Positions 56,106 to 64,000 of a stretch of 64,000 nt of DNA are shown piece after piece. The translations under genes were made by a program, and so were the position numbers. The notes beneath the pieces are model-generated. The model was not told the origin of the DNA. It worked only from the letters and a program-made list of their open reading frames with translations, and searched no databases. Location of the stretch: positions 29,906 to 93,905 of the forward strand of contig JAUSLQ010000207.1 of NCBI GenBank assembly GCA_030645675.1, in the 5' to 3' direction. This DNA is from Actinomycetota bacterium (GTDB taxonomy: Bacteria; Actinomycetota; Acidimicrobiia; Acidimicrobiales; Ilumatobacteraceae). The stretch's first letter is position 1. Each line of letters opens with the position of its first letter.

Positions 56106-57047
56106 ATGACACCAGCTGGGTGGCACCCCGACCCGTACGGCCGGTACGAGCAGCGGTACTGGGATGGCCAACGCTGGACGGACCACGTCACCAGCGGCGG
56201 GCAGAGCCTGATCGATGCCGGCCCACCCCCACCGGCTGCGCCTCAGCAGCCAGTTGCGCCTCAGCAGCCAGTTGCACCCCAGCCGCCGGCCATGCAACCG
56301 CCTGCCGTGCAACCGCCACTCGTGCAGCCGCCCGGCATGCAGCCGCCCGGCATGCAGCCGCCGGCTTCGTATCCCGGCACGGCGGGCGTTGCTGCATCGT
56401 CCGGCGGTACGTCGAAGAACGTGCTGTACGGCGGCATCGCCGTCGCGTTGGTGCTGGCGGGCGTGCTGGCGTTCGTGCTGCTGCGCGACGACTCGTCGGG
56501 CGGCGCAGTGTCCACCACCGCGGCCGTCGCCAAGCTCCAGGCGATCAGCGACCGCGCCTACCAGGCCGACCCTGAGCGCTCGGACGGCAACGACATGAGC
56601 GGCACTGGCCCATGCCCCCTCGGCACCTTCGTGGAGAACAGCGATTGGATCGCCGAGCCGCCCGGTGTGATCGCCTGTGACGGCGACGACTACGACATGA
56701 TCGTGGGGCTGAACACCGACCCGCGCGTCGACCTCTCCGACGACAACTTCCTCGCCGACCTGGTGAACTCGGAGGGCGCTGTAGCGGCCGAGCCGCAAGT
56801 CTCGTACGCGGGCGGCACGCTCACCACATGGTGCGGGGGTTCCGGGGGCGAGTCCGGCCTCTCGGCGCCGGAGGAGAGCGGCGAGCGCTGCGCCGCCGGG
56901 TGGACGGACGGCAAGATGGTGGTGATCATCGTCGACCGCCGCCGCGACGAGACCAGCGCCGCCATCGCCGGCGCCTTCCTGCGCCAGCACCTCGGCCAGA
57001 TCGTCGCGGGCGCGGCCGGCGTCGACACCTCGGCGATCGAGTACTGA
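56106..57047 (+). CDS. DUF2510 domain membrane protein with Pro/Gln-rich repeat linker
   Basis: AGWHPDPYGRYEQRYWDGQRWTDHV; PAAPQQPVAPQQPVAPQPPAMQPPAVQPP...; single TM. Confidence 0.85.
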   Translation: MTPAGWHPDPYGRYEQRYWDGQRWTDHVTSGGQSLIDAGPPPPAAPQQPVAPQQPVAPQPPAMQPPAVQPPLVQPPGMQPPGMQPPASYPGTAGVAASSGGTSKNVLYGGIAVALVLAGVLAFVLLRDDSSGGAVSTTAAVAKLQAISDRAYQADPERSDGNDMSGTGPCPLGTFVENSDWIAEPPGVIACDGDDYDMIVGLNTDPRVDLSDDNFLADLVNSEGAVAAEPQVSYAGGTLTTWCGGSGGESGLSAPEESGERCAAGWTDGKMVVIIVDRRRDETSAAIAGAFLRQHLGQIVAGAAGVDTSAIEY

Positions 57048-57076
57048 CGCAGCGCCGGCGAACGCTCAGCCCAGGC

Positions 57077-57463
57077 TCAGCCCAACGTCAGCTTCACTGC
57101 GCATTCGGCGGGCTGCGGCCTGCGCAACACCTTGCGGGCGAGCGAGGCCACCTTGAGCAGTGACGTCACCACCCTGTACTTGGCGCGCACCGCGTCGCCG
57201 ACGGCGTGTGCAGCCGGGCCTTCCAACACCTCTGCCGTCGCCGCCACCACGGGCGCGCCGGCGCGCACCTTGCCGCGCACGCTGCACGCCTGCAGGGTGA
57301 CCGCCGGGTTGTTGCGGATGCGCTTCACCTTGCCCGACGCCGCCTCGGTGGTGAAGCCGGCCGTGCCATCGGGAAGGGCGACGATCCACACCGGCGTGGG
57401 CACGGTGGCACCGTTGTTGCGGGTGGTGGTGAGCAACACGTACTTCTCGTCAGCGATCGACAT
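57077..57463 (-). CDS. PPOX-class pyridoxamine 5'-phosphate oxidase-like, probably F420-dependent
   Basis: YVLLTTTRNNGATVPTPVWIVALPDGTAGFTTEAASGKVKRIRNNPAVTLQ. Confidence 0.85.
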   Translation of the reverse strand: MSIADEKYVLLTTTRNNGATVPTPVWIVALPDGTAGFTTEAASGKVKRIRNNPAVTLQACSVRGKVRAGAPVVAATAEVLEGPAAHAVGDAVRAKYRVVTSLLKVASLARKVLRRPQPAECAVKLTLG

Positions 57464-57515
57464 GTCGGCACGCTACCCGGGCTGTGCGCGCGGCACTGCC
57501 GGGTAACGTCGCTGC

Positions 57516-59891
<2,376 letters not shown>

Positions 59892-60054
59892 GAGCCGCGT
59901 CCGGCCCCGGCCGATCAGAGCGCACCCGGTCGAGGCGGCTCCCAGCGCTCGCCAGCTGCGGACCAGCCGGTGCGAAACCGGCGGGCGTCCGGATAGTCTC
60001 CGCAACAACGGCTTCCCCCCGGAGACAACTCACCACCCGCCTCGGGAGGGAACC

Positions 60055-60597
60055 ATGCCGTTCAAGCCGCGCCTGCGTCTGCCGCGCCGTCGTCAACCAA
60101 GCCTGCGCCTGCAGTCCGACGATCATCAGTGGAGCATCTTCCACCCCGACCCCGACGAGCCGATGATCGTCGACGGCTTCGGCGAGGCCGCGCAGCTGGC
60201 CGCTGCCGTGGCCGACATGGCCGTTCAGCACGAGGCGGTGGTGCTGCTCGACGAGCGCCGCCGCATCACCGCCATGCTCATCGACCCGCCGGCCGAGGTG
60301 GGCCTGCTGGTGGGAATGGCCGCGCTGCCCGGCGTGGAGACGCCGTTCTGCCAGACGCTCTGCATCGTCATCGAGCCCGAGGTGCGCACCGGCCCGCCCA
60401 CCGAGCACGACCGCCGCGGCTACCTCGCCTTGCGCCGCGCTCACATGGCGCAGGGGCTGCTGCTGCTCGACGTCATCCTCACCGACGGCGACACCATCCG
60501 CAGCCTGGCGATCGGCTGCGACCCCGACCCGGTGTGGTTCGACGAGTTCGAGCCCCACATGCTGGAGCACGGCGCCCCCGGCGACGAAGCGGCCTGA
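60055..60597 (+). CDS. Hypothetical protein
   Basis: 180 aa ORF with conserved-looking sequence (IVDGFGEAAQLAAAVADMAVQHEAVVLLDERRRI); no family recognised confidently. Confidence 0.65.
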   Translation: MPFKPRLRLPRRRQPSLRLQSDDHQWSIFHPDPDEPMIVDGFGEAAQLAAAVADMAVQHEAVVLLDERRRITAMLIDPPAEVGLLVGMAALPGVETPFCQTLCIVIEPEVRTGPPTEHDRRGYLALRRAHMAQGLLLLDVILTDGDTIRSLAIGCDPDPVWFDEFEPHMLEHGAPGDEAA

Positions 60598-60652
60598 ACG
60601 TGCCGCACCGCTCCCACTCGTCGCCCGCCCGGGCGCCGCCTACGATCGGCGC

Positions 60653-61534
60653 ATGAGCACCATCTCCGTCGTCACCGGCGCCAACAGCGGCATCGGCCGT
60701 GCCACGGCCATCCACCTCGCCACCCAGGGCCACGTCGTGTACGGCACCGTCCGCAGCCTCGACAAGGCGGGCAAGCTGCGGGCGATGGCCGCCGAGGCCG
60801 GCGTGGAGATCCACCTCGTCGAGCTCGACGTCGCCCACGACGAATCGGTGCGCGCGGGCTTCCAGCAGCTGCTGGCTGACACCGACGGCGTGGTCGACGT
60901 GCTGGTCAACAACGCTGGGGTCGGCGGCAATGCCGTGGCCGAGGAGTGCCCCACCTCGCTGTACCTCGATGTCATGAACGTGAACCTCTGTGGCGCGGTG
61001 CGGTGCCTGCAGCAGGTGCTGCCGGGCATGCGCGCCCGCAGGCGCGGCACCATCGTCAACATCACCTCGGTCACCGGCCGCATCGCCGCGCTCGCGCAGA
61101 GCCCGTACGTCGCCTCCAAGTGGGCGTTCGAAGGGCTCAGTGAAGGCCTGGCACAAGAGGTCGCGCCGTTCGGCATCCGCGTGGCCATCGTCGAGCCTGG
61201 TGTCACCAAGAGCGCGATCTTCGCCAAGAACATCGACGCACCAAACCAGAGCGGGGCCTACGACCCCGCCTATCGCCGCATGTTCCAGATGTACGCGGCA
61301 GGGCTGGCCCATGCCACCGACCCGTTCGAGGTGGGCCGGGTGGTGCACCACGCGATCACCACCGACCAGCCGCAACTGCGCTACGCCGTCAGCTGGGGCT
61401 CGCAGGACATGATCGACGGCCGGGCCGAGATGACCGACGAGCAGTGGGTGTCGCTCGGTGCCATCGCCGACGACGACGCCTACTACGACGCGTTCCACGC
61501 GGCGTTCGGCACCGATCTGCGCGACGTCGGCTGA
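60653..61534 (+). CDS. SDR family oxidoreductase
   Basis: VVTGANSGIGRATAIHLA, NNAGVGGN, YVASKWAFEG. Confidence 0.93.
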   Translation: MSTISVVTGANSGIGRATAIHLATQGHVVYGTVRSLDKAGKLRAMAAEAGVEIHLVELDVAHDESVRAGFQQLLADTDGVVDVLVNNAGVGGNAVAEECPTSLYLDVMNVNLCGAVRCLQQVLPGMRARRRGTIVNITSVTGRIAALAQSPYVASKWAFEGLSEGLAQEVAPFGIRVAIVEPGVTKSAIFAKNIDAPNQSGAYDPAYRRMFQMYAAGLAHATDPFEVGRVVHHAITTDQPQLRYAVSWGSQDMIDGRAEMTDEQWVSLGAIADDDAYYDAFHAAFGTDLRDVG

Positions 61535-61560
61535 CGAGCGGCCTGCCGCCGCGTGCCTGG

Positions 61561-61890
61561 TCAGGCGCCGGCGGGTAGCGCCGGGCGGTGCAGCACGGCC
61601 CACGTCGGCCGCAGTTCCAGCGCGCCGTCGTCGCCGACCCTTGCGTCGCCGTCGACGATCAGGGAGTACTCGCCCGGCGACGGATGCGGGAACACCATCG
61701 TCAGCTGCGGGCGGGCCAGCACGTTGGCGCGCGTGGTGCGGCCAACCGACGCCTGCAGCCCGCCGTCGCTCCACACCGTGGGCACCGCCAGCGTGTGCGC
61801 ACGCTGGTCGTCGCCGACCGTGACGAGGTAGCCCCACGGATAGGCGGCGAGTGCCGCGGGCAGCTCTTCGAGGGGAACGGCGATGCTCAT
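61561..61890 (-). CDS. Pyridoxamine 5'-phosphate oxidase-like FMN-binding protein
   Basis: YPWGYLVTVGDDQRAHTLAVPTVW...RANVLARPQLTMVFP. Confidence 0.7.
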   Translation of the reverse strand: MSIAVPLEELPAALAAYPWGYLVTVGDDQRAHTLAVPTVWSDGGLQASVGRTTRANVLARPQLTMVFPHPSPGEYSLIVDGDARVGDDGALELRPTWAVLHRPALPAGA

Positions 61891-61894
61891 CGGC

Positions 61895-62557
61895 TCAGTA
61901 CACCTTGCAGCCAGCGGGCAGCGTGAGGAACGGCAGCGGGTTCACCGCAGCACCGCCACCGGGGTGGATCTCGAAGTGCAGGTGGTAGTTGCCGGCGCCG
62001 GGGTTGCCGGTGTCGCCGACGTAGCCGAGCAGCTGCCCCTTGTACACCGTGGCGCCCTTGGCCAACCCGGGTGCGAACGCCGACAGGTGGGCGTAGATGT
62101 AGTACGTGCCGCCGGTGGCAGCGGTCAGCTTCCACAGGTTGCCCGACAGCAGGCTGCCGCTGGTGCCGTCGCCCACTGCGCTCTGGTAGGTCAGCGTGCC
62201 GTCGGCCATGGCGTACACCTCCTGACCCAACGTGGCCAGGATGTCGGTGCCGGCGTGAGTGCGGCCGCCACTGCGCGGGTCGCCGAAGTTGTCGAGGATG
62301 TCGCAGCGCGGCGAGACCTCCATCGGGAAGTTGGCCGGTGGCACCACACGCAGGCGCTGCGCGGGCTGCACCGCATCGGCAGAGACGTCGAGCGACTGCA
62401 CCGCTGCGCCGTGGGAAGCCCCGGCCTGTGCGACCGCAATGGGTGCACCGTTGGGCAGCGCGCCGAGCCCGGCGACGGCGACGGCGACGGAGACCAGTGC
62501 GGCGGCGGCCCAGGTGGTCGCACGCCACGAACGAAGGTGAGGTTTGCTGTTCGACAC
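61895..62557 (-). CDS. M23 family metallopeptidase (secreted)
   Basis: Signal segment; GGRTHAGTDILATLGQEVYAMADG...GNYHLHFEIHPGG; GTG start. Confidence 0.88.
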   Translation of the reverse strand: MSNSKPHLRSWRATTWAAAALVSVAVAVAGLGALPNGAPIAVAQAGASHGAAVQSLDVSADAVQPAQRLRVVPPANFPMEVSPRCDILDNFGDPRSGGRTHAGTDILATLGQEVYAMADGTLTYQSAVGDGTSGSLLSGNLWKLTAATGGTYYIYAHLSAFAPGLAKGATVYKGQLLGYVGDTGNPGAGNYHLHFEIHPGGGAAVNPLPFLTLPAGCKVY

Positions 62558-62662
62558 AAGATCTCCAGGACCGTGGCTGAATGGCTCGGTCCGCCCGGGG
62601 GGAGAGCCTAATGGGGCAGACCCTCTCACGCTCCGCGGTCCCGGGCTGGCGGGCTGGCGGGC

Positions 62663-62690
62663 GAGCGGTGAGCGGTGAGCGGTGAGCGGT
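62663..62690. repeat. Intergenic 7-bp tandem repeat (GAGCGGT)x4
   Basis: gagcggtgagcggtgagcggtgagcggt. Confidence 0.9.
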
Positions 62691-62692
62691 GA

Positions 62693-62723
62693 GCATGGTG
62701 CCGGCTCGCCGCGGGCACCATGC
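62693..62723. repeat. 10-bp perfect inverted repeat GCATGGTGCC-N11-GGCACCATGC
   Basis: Direct reading; adjacent to the 7-bp tandem repeat in a divergent intergenic region. Confidence 0.85.
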
Positions 62724-62806
62724 AACCGGCTGCCCGCCGGGCACGCGCGCCGGACTCTTGAACCGGCCCGTGAACCGATCGGACAGCAGCCTGCGATAGA
62801 GAGGGC

Positions 62807-63805
62807 ATGACCTCCTCCACTCTCACCCGGGCGACGGCCGACCATGGGGCGACGGCCGGCTGTTGGGCGCCACCCGATCCTGCGGCCCGCCGGCGAGCCC
62901 CGCGCACCCGTCGCGCCAACATCCTCATCGTGCTGGCCACCGCCACCGCGCTCGGCAGCATCGCGATCGGCAACGGTGCCGTCGGTGCGATCGCCTTCCT
63001 GTTCGTCGTCTCCTGGCCGCTGGAGCGGCTGTGGCGGCGCCACCCGGTGCCGGTGCGCCGGCTGGCCTTGCGCACCGACCTGGCCTACGCGGCCGCGCAG
63101 CCGGCGCTGCAGTTCGCCGGCCTGGTCGTGGCGATAGTCGTCGGGGTGCTGTCGCTGGCGTGGCTGCCCGGCTTGCTGCTCCGGCCGTTCGTCACCGGCC
63201 TGCCACCGCTGGCGCAGATGCTGGGGGGCTTCCTGGTGTTCGACTTCCTCATCTACTGGACGCACCGGTGGGGCCATACCGTGCCCCTGTTCTGGCGCTT
63301 CCACGCGGTGCACCACAGCACCCGTCACCTCGACTGGGTGTCGGGATTCCGCGCCCACCCGTTCGACGGTGTGTTCATCGCCCCGGTGGTCGCCTTCTTC
63401 CTGGCCGCCGGCGTGGACAACCGCATCACCGGTGGGTTGGCGATCGTGCAGTTCCTGGTGGGCCTCGGCGCCCACCTGAACGTTCGCTTCCGGCTGCGCC
63501 CCCTGTGGCCGGTGGTGATGACGCCCGAGTTCCACCATTGGCACCACGAGCTGTCGCACGATGCGCACCACAGCAACTACTCCACGTTCCTGCCGCTGTG
63601 GGACATCCTCTTCGGCACCTACCGGATGCCCCGCAACCAGCGCCCGCAGCACTACGGCATCCCCGGCCCGATGCCCGACGGCATCGCGCGGCAGCTGGTG
63701 TTCCCGCTGCGCGGTCTGCGCGGCCAGTGGCGCGAGTGGCGTCGGGCTCGGCGGGTGGCGCGGGCCGCCCGCCGGTCGCACCCGCACGGCACTGCCGCGG
63801 CCTGA
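62807..63805 (+). CDS. Fatty acid hydroxylase/sterol desaturase superfamily protein
   Basis: FWRFHAVHHSTRHLD and HHWHHELSHDAHHSNYS histidine boxes; TM segments. Confidence 0.9.
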   Translation: MTSSTLTRATADHGATAGCWAPPDPAARRRAPRTRRANILIVLATATALGSIAIGNGAVGAIAFLFVVSWPLERLWRRHPVPVRRLALRTDLAYAAAQPALQFAGLVVAIVVGVLSLAWLPGLLLRPFVTGLPPLAQMLGGFLVFDFLIYWTHRWGHTVPLFWRFHAVHHSTRHLDWVSGFRAHPFDGVFIAPVVAFFLAAGVDNRITGGLAIVQFLVGLGAHLNVRFRLRPLWPVVMTPEFHHWHHELSHDAHHSNYSTFLPLWDILFGTYRMPRNQRPQHYGIPGPMPDGIARQLVFPLRGLRGQWREWRRARRVARAARRSHPHGTAAA

Positions 63806-63831
63806 GCGTGCGAGCTGGCACGCTGGTGACC

Positions 63832-64000
63832 GTGACCGCACCCGAGCGCACCGACGCCGAACTGCTCGCCGCCGTTGCGGCGGGCGATCGGCGCGCGCTG
63901 GAGGCCCTGTACCAACGCCATGCACGCTGGCTGCTGACGCGGCTGCACCAACGCTGCAACGACGCCGACATCGTCGACTCGGCATTGCAGGACACGTTCG
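63832..64000 (+). CDS. ECF-type RNA polymerase sigma factor, partial
   Basis: DAELLAAVAAGDRRALEALYQRHARWLLTRLHQRCNDADIVDSALQDTF runs off the window. Confidence 0.85.
   Translation, partial: MTAPERTDAELLAAVAAGDRRALEALYQRHARWLLTRLHQRCNDADIVDSALQDTF

Noticed and set aside
62558-62640. Leader upstream of the M23 peptidase containing CCGAGCCATTCAGCC..CGG, reminiscent of the 3' part of a ydaO-type c-di-AMP riboswitch
   Set aside because: I could not find the 5' half of the consensus on the minus strand; an Infernal/Rfam scan is needed before calling it.

Overview
High-GC actinobacterial chromosome segment (gene style suggests an Acidimicrobiia/Ilumatobacter-like host; this is inference). Blocks, left to right: (1) ~1-18.2 kb, a catabolic cluster with a fused LivH-LivM-LivG transporter, IclR and TetR regulators, three Rieske oxygenases, two VOC/extradiol proteins, two FAH-family hydrolases, SDRs, an enoyl-CoA hydratase and acetoacetyl-CoA synthetase. 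A near-identical operator precedes both minus-strand operons. (2) 18.3-25 kb, a secreted protein with a DNA-level duplicated C-terminal module, an ABC exporter and decayed genes (IstB-like tail, truncated EamA, GNAT with an in-frame stop). (3) 25.1-31.5 kb, a divergent sulfide/persulfide-type locus that also encodes a PIG-L deacetylase and a SAM methyltransferase. (4) 31.5-41.9 kb, a copper-type locus with a His-rich CopB-like ATPase behind a CsoR-like operator, CopC-CopD fusion, DUF305, cupredoxin, Met-rich protein, two-component system and a BlaI/M56 pair with recognisable operators. (5) 42.1-48.1 kb, two tandem integrase-less insertions bounded by 43-bp direct repeats of the 3' half of tRNA-Arg(CCT), one carrying a two-component system and the other an HTH-PIN toxin-antitoxin pair. 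(6) 48.4-64 kb, acyl-CoA metabolism genes, a CtpE-like ATPase, an M23 peptidase, a sterol-desaturase-like protein and the start of an ECF sigma factor. No CRISPR array or rRNA was seen. All family calls come from reading motifs; no database search was run.
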